In this document: piece after piece, positions 16,251 through 25,500 of the stretch | How positions within the stretch are numbered: the first letter of the stretch is position 1 | Layout: every line of letters begins with the position of its first letter | Assembly: GCA_037139495.1 (NCBI GenBank) | Contig: JBAXGG010000003.1 | Span: forward strand, 1-49,200 | Direction of reading: 5' to 3' | DNA length: 49,200 bases | Source: JAUPVS01 sp037139495 | GTDB lineage: Bacteria; Patescibacteriota; Saccharimonadia; Saccharimonadales; JAUPVS01 | Made by a program: the position numbers and the translations under genes | Notes under the pieces: model-generated | What the model was told of the DNA's origin: nothing | The model's database searches: none | What the model saw: only the letters and a program-made list of their open reading frames with translations

Positions 16251-17282
16251 TTAAGTAGTTTGATTCCTGAAGTACTCTAATTTGGCGTTAATTGTTTTAG
16301 GGTTGGCGATAGAAAGGTGAGTTCCGGTTATCACCTCAGTAGTAACAGCCTGACGGGATGTTCCGTTTGGACCACGTAGAATTTTGTGGAATTTCCGTTT
16401 CTGGTTACCGATACTATGCTCAAATAGTCGATAATGTGCTTTTTGTGTTTCTGGAATGTGAGCTATTAGATGTCCCAAATCCCCCCAAAAAAGAGCTCTA
16501 GGTAAAAGTGCGTTGCCAATGATATATTCCGTCGATAACTCAATCGTTTTAATATAGCTTGTCGCGTCCTCTTCTTCGTTAATTAGTCGAATAGCCTGGC
16601 GAAACAGACAGTATGCTTCTTTAGCAATGTATTCGGGGTGCTTAAGGAATTTTAAGGCCTCTTCTAGGCCAATTCTAGATACCATACATGGGTCAACGAA
16701 ATAGCCGTCGCGGACTACTCGATCAAAAGCTTCGGAGTAGGCTATCACACCGGTACTGGTCATAGCACCATTTGAATCTCCTTCAGCATCAATGATTGTG
16801 GTTTGTAGCTTATCTTCGAACTTTTGAGCGACAACCCCTAGTGCTAAGTGGACATCCCAGGAATTGCGATAAAGGCTATGACCCTGGTTAGGGACCCCTT
16901 GCCGGTAAGTATGTCTTCCCAATTCTCCTAGACGATCACTAGTCCTTTGATTAAAACCACGATCTAAGCTAGTAAACCAAGCCGGTTCACCAACAATCGG
17001 TAAGTCCGAAATAGGATTTAAAGCTATTCCAACTACACCCCGGGCGCGGGTTCCATCGCTAAAATGTTGATTAAGTTGATAATAGTTAACAAACCGAGTA
17101 TCAAGGTCTGGTCGCGGTATCGGATCTCCAAGTAAATCGATCGAGATATCCCCGAACGTGGGCAGCGGACTGGTTTGCAAAATAAAAACGTCCGCTTTCT
17201 GAGGCGGACGGGTGGAATGCACAATTCCAAGTTTTCTTTCATCGGGACCAGGACCTTCAGACATCATTGCTGCTACTGACAT
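16251..17282 (-). CDS. Putative alpha/beta-hydrolase-like protein
   Basis: A 343-aa soluble protein that I cannot assign to a named family. The segment IIDAEGDSNGAMTSTG contains GDSNG (168-172), which fits the nucleophile elbow GxSxG of alpha/beta hydrolases with Ser170. Near the C terminus GTHLSIANP supplies a candidate catalytic His at 322; the acid is not obvious. ALNPISDLP near 87 could be the oxyanion-hole region. No signal peptide or membrane helix is visible. AAAAGG about 6 bases before the ATG acts as a Shine-Dalgarno site. It is a single minus-strand gene converging on uvrB. A lipase, esterase or acyltransferase role is possible; confidence in the fold is moderate. Confidence 0.6.
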   Translation of the reverse strand: MSVAAMMSEGPGPDERKLGIVHSTRPPQKADVFILQTSPLPTFGDISIDLLGDPIPRPDLDTRFVNYYQLNQHFSDGTRARGVVGIALNPISDLPIVGEPAWFTSLDRGFNQRTSDRLGELGRHTYRQGVPNQGHSLYRNSWDVHLALGVVAQKFEDKLQTTIIDAEGDSNGAMTSTGVIAYSEAFDRVVRDGYFVDPCMVSRIGLEEALKFLKHPEYIAKEAYCLFRQAIRLINEEEDATSYIKTIELSTEYIIGNALLPRALFWGDLGHLIAHIPETQKAHYRLFEHSIGNQKRKFHKILRGPNGTSRQAVTTEVITGTHLSIANPKTINAKLEYFRNQTT

Positions 17283-17377
17283 GGTAAAACCTTTTCTTTG
17301 TTCTTATGCTATTCCACGTGATCGTGTTTGTAAATAACATATTCCGAATTCAGTCTATTCTTACCTGTTAGAAATGC

Positions 17378-17383
17378 TATACT
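17378..17383 (+). promoter_or_regulatory. Extended -10 of the gat operon, near-leaderless
   Basis: TGC-TATACT, ending 10 bases before the ATG at 17394. At most about 3 untranslated bases are expected, and no Shine-Dalgarno site is present. Confidence 0.6.
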
Positions 17384-17393
17384 GAGAAAATAC

Positions 17394-17687
17394 ATGAGCA
17401 AACTTACGCGTCAAGACATATTAAAATTGGCTAAACTCTCGCGACTACAGCTGACTGATGCTGAAGTTAAGCAGTTAGAAATAGAAATTGGCTCTATCCT
17501 TAAGTACGTTGAGCAGCTACAAAGTGTCAACCTAGACGGTATAGAACCGACCTATCAAGTTACTGGTCTAAAAGATGTTACGCGTGCCGATAAAGTAATT
17601 GACTATCAGGCCAATCCAACTGATCTACTAAAAAATGCTCCAGTTACCGAAAAAAGCCATTTCAAGGTAAAAAGGATGGTCAATTAA
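17394..17687 (+). CDS. gatC: Asp/Glu-tRNA amidotransferase subunit C
   Basis: The small belt-like subunit that stabilises GatA-GatB in the amidotransferase converting Glu-tRNA(Gln) to Gln-tRNA(Gln), and Asp-tRNA(Asn) where relevant. At 97 aa it shows the family pattern: LAKLSRLQLTDAEVKQLEIEIGSILKYVEQLQSVNLDGIEPTY, followed by the DVTRADKV segment. Its last base overlaps the start of gatA by one base. It is first in the operon gatC-gatA-(small ORF)-gatB. Confidence 0.95.
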   Translation: MSKLTRQDILKLAKLSRLQLTDAEVKQLEIEIGSILKYVEQLQSVNLDGIEPTYQVTGLKDVTRADKVIDYQANPTDLLKNAPVTEKSHFKVKRMVN

Positions 17688-19108
17688 TGAGCTGGCCAGA
17701 CATTGCCACGATTGCCAAAAACGTTCTGGCTGGCAAAACCACTGCTATCGAATCAGTTGAGCAGGCCCTTAAGTCTATAGACGAGCAAAAAGAATTCTCG
17801 GCAATTATTACTACTACGACGGAACGTGCTCGGCAAAGAGCCAAGTCAATCGATGAAGCCGTTGCCAGAGGCGAAAATCCCGGCCGCCTAGCAGGAGTAC
17901 CATTTATAGCTAAAGATAACTTTTTAACTTTTGGATCTGAAACTACTGCTGCCAGTAATATTCTAAAAGGCTTTAATGCTCCATATCAGTCTACCGCTAT
18001 CGAAAAACTAGAAGCCGAAGGTGCAATTTGTGTCGCCAAAGCAAATTTAGACGCTTTTGCTCATGGTGCTAGTACCGAAAACAGTGACTATATGACTACC
18101 AAAAACCCTCATGACTCGACACGTGTACCCGGTGGTAGTAGCGGTGGATCTGCGGTTTCGGTTGTTTTGGGCCTGGCTCCATTTGCAGTTGGTACTGATA
18201 CCGGTGGCTCCATCCGTCAGCCGGCCAGCTTTACTGGCGCGGTCGGCTTTAAGCCGACTTATGGATTAGTTTCGCGTAGTGGCGTTATAGCAATGGCTAG
18301 TAGTACCGACACGATCGGACCGTTAACTACAAACGTTGAGGATGCAGCTTTAGTCCTTGATGTTATGTCTGGCCAGGACCCGTTGGACAGCACGACTATC
18401 AAGCGTGATGAAACTAGCTATACGATTCTCGAAACACCAGTTAAAGGCGCTAAACTCGGTGTAGTCAAAGAATACATGGAAGGGTTAGACCCAAAAATTA
18501 AAGCCCTAATCATTAAACAAGTTGAAAATCTTAAGAGGGCCGGGGCCGAAGTTAGCGAGATTAGCCTGCCGTCTTTACCTTTGGCATTGGCATGTTACTA
18601 CATTATTTGTCCAGCCGAAGTTAGCAGTAACCTAAGTCGATATGATGGCCAGCATTTTGGTCGTCATACCCCAGATGCTAAAGATCTTGAGACCAGCTAT
18701 AGTCAAACGCGTAATCAAGGATTCGGGAGTGAAGCTAAGCGGCGAATCATGATCGGGACCTACGTTTTAAGCAGTGGCTATTACGACGCTTATTACAAAA
18801 AAGCTCAGCAACTGCGAACTAAGCTTATCAACGAATTCACAGAAGCTTTCAATAAATATGATTTCTGGGTTGGCCCAACTGCTCCGACCACAGCCTTTAA
18901 GATAGGGGAGAACGCAGCCGAACCACTGAAAATGTATCTTCAAGATATTATGACGGTTGCGGCAAACTTAGTTGGCATCCCAGCCATTAGTATACCAGCC
19001 GGAAAAATCGACGGATTGCCAGTTGGTTTGCAGATTATGGCTGCCCAGAGACATGATCGCCAATTGTTGGCGTTTGCAAAAAAAACCGAGGAGCTAAGCA
19101 ATGAATAA
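17687..19108 (+). CDS. gatA: Asp/Glu-tRNA amidotransferase subunit A
   Basis: The glutaminase subunit that releases ammonia from glutamine for the tRNA-bound Glu. The Ser-cisSer-Lys triad is present: Lys76 in IAKDN, cis-Ser151 in VPGGSSGGSA and nucleophile Ser175 in DTGGSIRQPA. The length of 473 aa is typical. The stop overlaps the next small ORF by 8 bases, so translation is coupled. No glutaminyl-tRNA synthetase is seen in the window, in line with the indirect pathway. Confidence 0.97.
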   Translation: MSWPDIATIAKNVLAGKTTAIESVEQALKSIDEQKEFSAIITTTTERARQRAKSIDEAVARGENPGRLAGVPFIAKDNFLTFGSETTAASNILKGFNAPYQSTAIEKLEAEGAICVAKANLDAFAHGASTENSDYMTTKNPHDSTRVPGGSSGGSAVSVVLGLAPFAVGTDTGGSIRQPASFTGAVGFKPTYGLVSRSGVIAMASSTDTIGPLTTNVEDAALVLDVMSGQDPLDSTTIKRDETSYTILETPVKGAKLGVVKEYMEGLDPKIKALIIKQVENLKRAGAEVSEISLPSLPLALACYYIICPAEVSSNLSRYDGQHFGRHTPDAKDLETSYSQTRNQGFGSEAKRRIMIGTYVLSSGYYDAYYKKAQQLRTKLINEFTEAFNKYDFWVGPTAPTTAFKIGENAAEPLKMYLQDIMTVAANLVGIPAISIPAGKIDGLPVGLQIMAAQRHDRQLLAFAKKTEELSNE

Positions 19109-19463
19109 AGTTCTCAAGGCCCTGCGTCTACGTCGCCGCAATCTCAATCCAGAAAAATTTATACCTCGCTGGAAGGAACTGCAAAAAATGCTTTGCAATA
19201 AAGAACAGTGGTCAGATGCCATTATCGCCGCTGACAAACTTCTGGACGAAGCCCTGCGAAAACTCCATTATAAAGGCAAAACTACGGGTGAACGGATGGT
19301 CTCGGCGCACACTTTATTCAGCGACATAGACGGTGTTTGGTTCGGTCATAAATTACGCAAAAATCTTGAAAGCAATACCCCACCTAAGCTCAAAGAAAAA
19401 GATGTTAAACATGCTTTGATGGGTATAGGCCAAGCTCTAAAAGACGTTGGAGCCCTCAAATAA
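19101..19463 (+). CDS. Small HEPN-like helical protein inside the gat operon
   Basis: A 120-aa protein that overlaps gatA by 8 bases and gatB by 1 base, so it is made together with the amidotransferase. It is basic at the N terminus and mostly helical. The stretch WSDAIIAADKLLDEALRKL followed by GERM and VWFGHKLRKN resembles small HEPN-type proteins of Patescibacteria that read AD-LLD...GER...VW-AHK-RN-IAHE; this resemblance is from memory. The HEPN RNase motif Rx4-6H is not kept: after Arg86 the expected His position is Asn92. It may be a catalytically dead RNA-binding helper of tRNA amidation; the role is inference. Confidence 0.6.
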   Translation: MNKVLKALRLRRRNLNPEKFIPRWKELQKMLCNKEQWSDAIIAADKLLDEALRKLHYKGKTTGERMVSAHTLFSDIDGVWFGHKLRKNLESNTPPKLKEKDVKHALMGIGQALKDVGALK

Positions 19464-20893
19464 TGTACAAGACGACTATCGGTATAGAATGCCATGTTCA
19501 ATTAAAAACCAAAACTAAACTTTTCTCGGCGGTTGGTAACGACGCTCGCGAGGCGACACCTAACACTCTGATTAGCCACATCGACTTGGGTATGCCCGGA
19601 GCCTTACCGGTATTGAACGAAAAAGCGCTGGAACTTGGCATCCGGGCCGGCTTTGCATTAGGCACCGAGCCCCAATACTTTAGCAAGTTTGATCGAAAGC
19701 ATTATTTTTACCCTGATTTACCAATGGGCTATCAAATTACCCAGTTCTACAACCCGATCATTCGAGGCGGTGAGGTTAACATTACTGTTGATGGCCAGCC
19801 TAAAAAAATCCGAATTCATGAAGCACATCTAGAGGCCGACGCCGGCAAGTCAACTCACCCAATTGGCAAAGACTACAGTCTGGTCGACCTAAACCGAGCT
19901 GGTACTCCGTTGCTAGAAATAGTTTCCGAGCCAGATATGCACTCCTCTATAGAAGCTAAAACCTACGCCAAAGAACTGTGGCTGTTGATGCGCTATGCCC
20001 GAGTATCCGAAGCCAGTTTGTATTATGGCAATATGCGTTTTGACGTTAACGTATCGCTAAGCAAGACCGATGTGCTTGGCACTAGGACCGAGACTAAAAA
20101 CCTGAATAGCTTCAAAGCCGTCGAAAAAGCCATCGAATACGAAGTTAAGCGCCAGGCCTCTATTATGAATAAAGGTGGCAAGATTAATCAAGAAACACTA
20201 GGTTGGGATGAGTCTAAGCAAAAAACCTACTCCATGCGCAGTAAAGAAGAAGCGCACGACTACCGATATATGCCCGAGCCTGATATTCCGCCAATTGAAC
20301 TGACAGAAGCTATGATCAAGCCAATTCGAGACTCAATGCCTGTTATGCCTGACGAGTGGCGTAAACGCCTAATCGGTTTAGGCATGGATCAAAGCCAAAC
20401 TGACACTTTACTTGAAGCAGAGGTTGATGGCGAAGCTAGTTATCTGGGTATTATAGAATCTAATCTAGCTAATTCCGAGAAAGCCAAAGCCCTAGCCAAT
20501 TGGTTCGTTAATACCGAGATTCCGCTAGGCCTCAAAGCCGACAACAAGCTACGGGTTAAGTTGTATGATTCTGTCTATGATTTAGTTAAAGCCGGTAAGC
20601 TAAGTTCAACCGGATCGAAAGCTTTAATTGTTAAGCTTCTTCCAGAAGGAAAACTTCCAGAAAACCTTGAGGTCTACGCCCAAGAAAAAGGCTACATTCA
20701 AGTTTCGGACACCGGCACTATCGAAAAAATCGTCGCTGGTGTTCTGGATGCTAACCCTGGCGCCGCAGAAGACATCAAAAATGGCGAGATGAAGGCTATC
20801 GGCTTTTTAGTAGGACAGGTTATGAAGGAATCCAAGGGCCAAGCCAACCCACAACTAGCCCAGGAACTGATAATAAAGCAACTTGGCCTCTAA
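19463..20893 (+). CDS. gatB: Asp/Glu-tRNA amidotransferase subunit B
   Basis: The tRNA-binding, ATP-dependent subunit that activates the Glu on the tRNA and amidates it. The N terminus TTIGIECHVQLKTKTKLF is the family signature, followed by HIDLGMPGALPVLN, KHYFYPDLPMGYQITQF, and DLNRAGTPLLEIVSEPD; the C-terminal YqeY-like tail domain closes the 476-aa protein. It starts one base into the stop of the small HEPN-like ORF and is the last gene of the operon. Confidence 0.97.
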   Translation: MYKTTIGIECHVQLKTKTKLFSAVGNDAREATPNTLISHIDLGMPGALPVLNEKALELGIRAGFALGTEPQYFSKFDRKHYFYPDLPMGYQITQFYNPIIRGGEVNITVDGQPKKIRIHEAHLEADAGKSTHPIGKDYSLVDLNRAGTPLLEIVSEPDMHSSIEAKTYAKELWLLMRYARVSEASLYYGNMRFDVNVSLSKTDVLGTRTETKNLNSFKAVEKAIEYEVKRQASIMNKGGKINQETLGWDESKQKTYSMRSKEEAHDYRYMPEPDIPPIELTEAMIKPIRDSMPVMPDEWRKRLIGLGMDQSQTDTLLEAEVDGEASYLGIIESNLANSEKAKALANWFVNTEIPLGLKADNKLRVKLYDSVYDLVKAGKLSSTGSKALIVKLLPEGKLPENLEVYAQEKGYIQVSDTGTIEKIVAGVLDANPGAAEDIKNGEMKAIGFLVGQVMKESKGQANPQLAQELIIKQLGL

Positions 20894-20904
20894 AAATCAC
20901 ATGA

Positions 20905-20910
20905 TACAAT
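20905..20910 (+). promoter_or_regulatory. -10 of leaderless galU
   Basis: TGA-TACAAT, an extended -10, ending 7 bases before the ATG at 20918; no Shine-Dalgarno site. The gap to the gatB stop is only 24 bases, so the -35 region lies inside gatB. Confidence 0.6.
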
Positions 20911-20917
20911 TAAGCTA

Positions 20918-21811
20918 ATGAGCCAAAAGCCTGTTAGAAAAGCTGTCATTGCCGCCGCCGGCTTTGGTACCCGATTCTTGCCACAAACTAAGGCTATGCC
21001 TAAAGAGATGCTACCCCTGGTTGACAAGCCGATTATTCAGTATATTGTCGAAGAGCTGGTTGGCTCCGGAATAGAAGACATTGTTATTGTGACAGGCTAT
21101 CACAAGCGATCCGTCGAGGATCATTTTGATAACATGAGCGCCGATTTGCGCAAAAACTTGCATGATGCCGGTAAGGAAGACCTGCTGGAGCAAACTAAAA
21201 AGATCTCTAACCTAGCCAACTTCGCATATATCCGACAAAAAGGTCCACATGGTAATGCTACTCCAGTTTTTAATGCCGCACACCTAATTGGCAATGAACC
21301 TTTCATATATACTTTTGCGGATGACTTCATTATGGCTAAACCACTGCGCTTCAAGCAAATGATCGACCTATATCATAAGCACGGCAGTAGTATCATTTCT
21401 TGCATGAAAATTGACCGGGATGAGGACTACGACAATTATGGCATTGTAGCCGGTGATGAAATTGAACCGGGATTAATCAAGATGTCGACAATCCTAGAAA
21501 AACCCGGTAAAGATAAAGCACCAAGCAACCTGGCTAGTGTTAGTGGTTACTTGTTTACTCCTGACATTTTTGAGTACATCGATCAATCTAGGGAAGTAAT
21601 CGAGCCTGGAAAAGAGCTACAAATCCAGACGGCTATGCAGATGATGATCAATGACGGCAAAAAGCTGCTTGCTTACCAAATTCAAAATGGTAAGTATTAT
21701 GATACCGGAAACAAGCTGGAGTATTTAAAAACAGTCGTAGATTTTGCATTGGAGCATGATGACATTAAGGATGATTTTGCGAAATTCCTTCGTACGAAGA
21801 TTGACCGGTAA
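20918..21811 (+). CDS. galU: UTP-glucose-1-phosphate uridylyltransferase
   Basis: Makes UDP-glucose for surface polysaccharides or glycolipids. The N terminus has the nucleotidyltransferase loop AAAGFGTRFLPQTKAMPKEMLPLVDKP, with the GxGTRxLPxTK signature, followed by QYIVEELVGSGIEDIVIVTG and the metal-site region FADDF; the C-terminal YYDTGNKLEYLKTVVDFAL is also typical. At 297 aa it is full length and cytosolic. It begins a run of separately promoted genes that leads to dnaE. Confidence 0.95.
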   Translation: MSQKPVRKAVIAAAGFGTRFLPQTKAMPKEMLPLVDKPIIQYIVEELVGSGIEDIVIVTGYHKRSVEDHFDNMSADLRKNLHDAGKEDLLEQTKKISNLANFAYIRQKGPHGNATPVFNAAHLIGNEPFIYTFADDFIMAKPLRFKQMIDLYHKHGSSIISCMKIDRDEDYDNYGIVAGDEIEPGLIKMSTILEKPGKDKAPSNLASVSGYLFTPDIFEYIDQSREVIEPGKELQIQTAMQMMINDGKKLLAYQIQNGKYYDTGNKLEYLKTVVDFALEHDDIKDDFAKFLRTKIDR

Positions 21812-21813
21812 GG

Positions 21814-21819
21814 TATAAT
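21814..21819 (+). promoter_or_regulatory. -10 of the leaderless 85-aa membrane protein gene
   Basis: TATAAT begins 3 bases after the galU stop and ends 6 bases before the ATG at 21826. There is no room for a Shine-Dalgarno site. The -35 region must lie inside galU. Confidence 0.65.
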
Positions 21820-21825
21820 ACGGGC

Positions 21826-22083
21826 ATGAGTACAGAAACAAGCCTGACAATTTTGGTCGTAATTCTATCAATTACCCTGGCTGCGACTTTAATTTTATGC
21901 ATTATTCTGCTAGTAAAACTAATCAAGATTTCTAATACCGTCCAAAGAATTACCGACCGAGCCGAACAAATTGCCGACAAAGCTGAGGCCGTTAGCGAAA
22001 TGATCGAGAACAGCAATGGCGTAATGGCTTTCGGGCGATTAGTAGCTAATGTTGCCGAAATGTTTAATCGTAAGAAGAAATAA
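21826..22083 (+). CDS. Small membrane protein with a coiled tail (DUF948-like)
   Basis: An 85-aa protein with one strong N-terminal transmembrane helix (~7-33) followed by a helical, heptad-like tail TVQRITDRAEQIADKAEAVSEMIEN. This layout matches DUF948-type proteins, which often sit beside YtxH proteins, as here: the next gene, 13 bases on, encodes a YtxH-like protein. Function is unknown in both families; a role in the envelope is inferred. The ATG at 21826 is supported by the -10 box immediately before it. Confidence 0.7.
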   Translation: MSTETSLTILVVILSITLAATLILCIILLVKLIKISNTVQRITDRAEQIADKAEAVSEMIENSNGVMAFGRLVANVAEMFNRKKK

Positions 22084-22096
22084 GAGGATTAACACC

Positions 22097-22513
22097 ATGG
22101 GAAAAGCAAAAAATGTAGCCATCGGAGCGATGATTGCAGGTGTAGCTGGATATGTAACCGGCATTTTGACTGCCCCAAAAAGTGGCAAAGAAACTCGCAA
22201 GGACATAAAAGACAAGGCTATGCAAACAAAAGTAGAAGCTGAGAAGCAGCTTAAACAACTCCACAGCCAGCTAGACTTGCTACTTAAGAAGGGTAAGGCA
22301 GCTTCGGCCAAACTATCCAACAGTGCTAAGGTAGAATGGGAAAAAATCTCTAAAGCAGCCACAGCTAGTAAGGAAAAGGTTCGAGCTGTCTTGAGTTCTG
22401 TCCATGAAGGTGGAACTGACGATAAAGACCTCCAGCAAGCAATAAGTGACGCTAACACTGCCGTCAACCATCTAAAAGATTATATTGCCAAAAACGCCAA
22501 AGCTAAAAGTTAA
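22097..22513 (+). CDS. YtxH-family envelope protein
   Basis: A 138-aa protein with the YtxH pattern: a short glycine-rich membrane helix (AIGAMIAGVAGYVTGILTAP, ~9-28) followed by KSGKETRKDIKDKA and a long charged helix rich in Lys, Ala and Glu to the C terminus. The start at 22097 is chosen because AAGAGG (22082-22087) lies upstream; the in-frame start at 22049 would overlap the previous gene and add nothing family-like. The proteins are often linked to envelope stress, but no mechanism is known. Confidence 0.8.
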   Translation: MGKAKNVAIGAMIAGVAGYVTGILTAPKSGKETRKDIKDKAMQTKVEAEKQLKQLHSQLDLLLKKGKAASAKLSNSAKVEWEKISKAATASKEKVRAVLSSVHEGGTDDKDLQQAISDANTAVNHLKDYIAKNAKAKS

Positions 22514-22521
22514 TTTCACGC

Positions 22522-22567
22522 CCCTCGAACAGAGTAAATAAGCTATAATAGCTATATAACTCGAGGG
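22522..22567 (+). promoter_or_regulatory. dnaE promoter flanked by an inverted repeat
   Basis: -10 TATAAT at 22544-22549, giving a leader of about 15 bases before the ATG at 22572. The heptamers CCCTCGA (22522-22528) and TCGAGGG (22561-22567) are exact inverted repeats on either side of the -10, and the right copy includes the GAGGG Shine-Dalgarno-like sequence. The repeat could be an operator or could pair only in longer transcripts from upstream; both are inference. Confidence 0.45.
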
Positions 22568-22571
22568 ATTA

Positions 22572-25500
22572 ATGCCAGGAAAACCACTTTTACCAAGTGA
22601 TTACGTGCATCTGCACAATCACACCCAATATAGTCTACTAGACGGTCTTTCTAAAGTACCGGCTTTATTCGATCACGTCCAAAAAGCCGGTATGGAAGCC
22701 GTAGCTATCACCGATCACGGAACACTGTCTGGTCTAATTGAATTTTACAAAGAAGGCAAGGCTCGCGGTGTTAACCCGATACTTGGCATGGAAGCTTATG
22801 TGGCGACTCGTAAGCACACCGATAAAGAAGCAGGCAGAGACAAGCTCTATTACCACTTAATTATTTTAGCCATGAACAATGTTGGCTATCAGAATTTGAT
22901 GGCTCTAAGCACCAAGGCTAACCTAGAAGGCTTTTACTACAAACCTCGAATCGATCATGAGTTATTGGAAGAATATAACGAAGGGCTAATAGTATTAAGT
23001 GGCTGTATCGGTGGTGAAATTGGTGACTTGCTACGCCAGGACCAGTACGATAAGGCTAAAGAAGTGGCTGTTTGGTACAAAAAAGTTTTTGGCGACCGGT
23101 ACTATCTGGAGGTTCAGGATCATGGTCATCCCGACCATCCAGCGCGATGGGACGAACAGGTTCCTGTTACCGAAAAAACCTTAAAACTTTCTAAAGAATT
23201 AGATATCCCATCGGTCGTAACCTGTGACGCCCACTACCTAGATCATAAAGATCAGGAGGCACACGAAATACTTCTATGTGTCCAAACTGGCTCATATCTA
23301 ACCGATGAAAACCGAATGAGCCTAAAAAACTTTGAGTTGCATCTTACCGATCCGGTCGAAGTAATTAAGCGGTGGGGTAAGGATCACCCGGAATTAATTA
23401 GTAATACTAGGAAAATTGCCCTCCGCTGTGTAGTTGACATTGAGCTTGGTAAGATTTTGATTCCTAAATTCCCGGTTCCCAAAAACGAAAGTGAAAAAAG
23501 TTACCTAGAAAAGTCAGTCTACAGTGGCTTGGCTTGGCGCTACGGTGGAGTTGAGGAAGCGGACAGTCAAAAAATGACTCCAGCCGAAGCTCGCAAAACT
23601 TTACCCAAGGAAGTTGTCGAGCGTGCTTCCTATGAATTATCAGTCATCAACACGATGGGTTTTAACGGATATTTCCTGATAATTTCAGATTTAATCAACG
23701 CTAGTAAAGATAAAGGTATCGTATTTGGCCCTGGCCGCGGGTCGGCAGCCGGGTCGATTATTGCATACTCCCTAAAGATTACCGAGCTTGATCCATTGGA
23801 ATACGATCTGCTTTTTGAACGCTTTTTGAACCCCGACCGTATCTCGATGCCGGATATAGACATTGATATTCAGGATAGCCGAAGAAACGAAGTTATTCAG
23901 TATTGTATTGATAAATACGGTACTAATCGGGTAGCCAACATCGTTACTTTTGGGCGAATGGCGGCGCGTAACGCAGTTCGTGATGTGGCTCGGGTTTTGC
24001 AAGTTCCGTATGCTGATGCTGACCGTTTGGCCAAGATGATCCCTCCGCCTATTCAGGGCCGCCACATTCTTTTATCAACATCACTCAAAGATGATATGGA
24101 TCTGAAAAACGAGTATGAAACTAGCGAGCAATCTAAACGAGTTTTTGATCTGGCCGTTCAATTGGAGGGTACGATTAGGAGTCACGGCGTTCATGCTGCT
24201 GGTGTGGTGATAGCGCCTGATGACATCGTTAAGTTTGCGCCGCTTGAAATGGCCCAAAAGGGCGTGGTTGCGACTCAATATTCAATGAATCCAATAGAAG
24301 AGCTAGGACTGCTAAAAATGGACTTCTTGGGCCTCTCCAACTTGACGATCATAAAGAATGCCCTACGAATTATTAAGAAGGTTCACGGCGAAGATATTGA
24401 TATTAACAGATTGCCACTGGATGATTCTAAAACATTCGAATTGCTACAACGGGGTGATACAACAGGAGTATTCCAGTTTGAATCCCCCGGTATGAAGCGG
24501 TACCTACGTGAATTAAGACCAACAGAGTTTGATGATGTTATCGCCATGGGCGCGTTATATCGTCCTGGCCCTCTCAGCGCCGGGCTGACAGATAGTTTTA
24601 TTAAAAGAAAAAATGGCAAAGAAGAAACCAGCTATGCTCACCCTCTAATGAAACCCGCCTTAGAGAGTACCTATGGAGTTCTAGTTTACCAGGAGCAGTT
24701 TATGCAGATCTCTCGTGACGTTTGTGGATTCACTGGTGGTGAAGCCGATACTCTGCGCAAGGCGATTGGTAAAAAGAACCGCGAAATGATGGTTAAAATG
24801 GAGAAGCGGTTCGAGGAAGGTGCTGTCGAAAATGGCGTCGATCGCGAGCTGATTCAAAAATTTTGGAAACAGCTACTCGGTTTTGCAGACTATTGCTTTA
24901 ACAAGTCACACTCAGCATGTTACGGTTTAATTTCATACCAAACGGCTTACTTGAAAGCACACTACCCAGACGCCTTTATGGCAGCCCTGATGACCAGTGA
25001 TTTTGATGATACAGACAGGCTGGCGATTGAGATTACCGAATGTAAAAATATGGGAATTCAGGTTTTGCCTCCAGATATTATAGAATCTTTCTTGGAATTT
25101 GCGGTTATGCCTGGTCAAAAACAAATTCGATTTGGACTTAAAGCTATAAAAAATGTTGGTTCTGGCGCAGTAGAAGAAATACTACGAGCCCGTGAAATAA
25201 ATGGTGGATTTGCTAGTCTCGAAGATTTTGCTAGCAAAGTGAGCGCCCGGATTGTAAACCGTAAAACCATAGAGAGCCTAATTAAAGCCGGCGCCTTTGA
25301 CCGCTTTGCCGACAGGAATGTTCTGGTCGGTAATCTTGATGCTTTGGTAGCCTACGCTAACCGTCTCCAAAAAGAGGCCAACAGTGGCCAAACTGATTTG
25401 TTTGGTGATCATGAAGGGGTGATAATTGCACCCAAGCTGGTGCTGGATACAGCGGTTGAAAAACATAACTCCCGTGAGCAGCTGCAGTGGGAACGTGATC

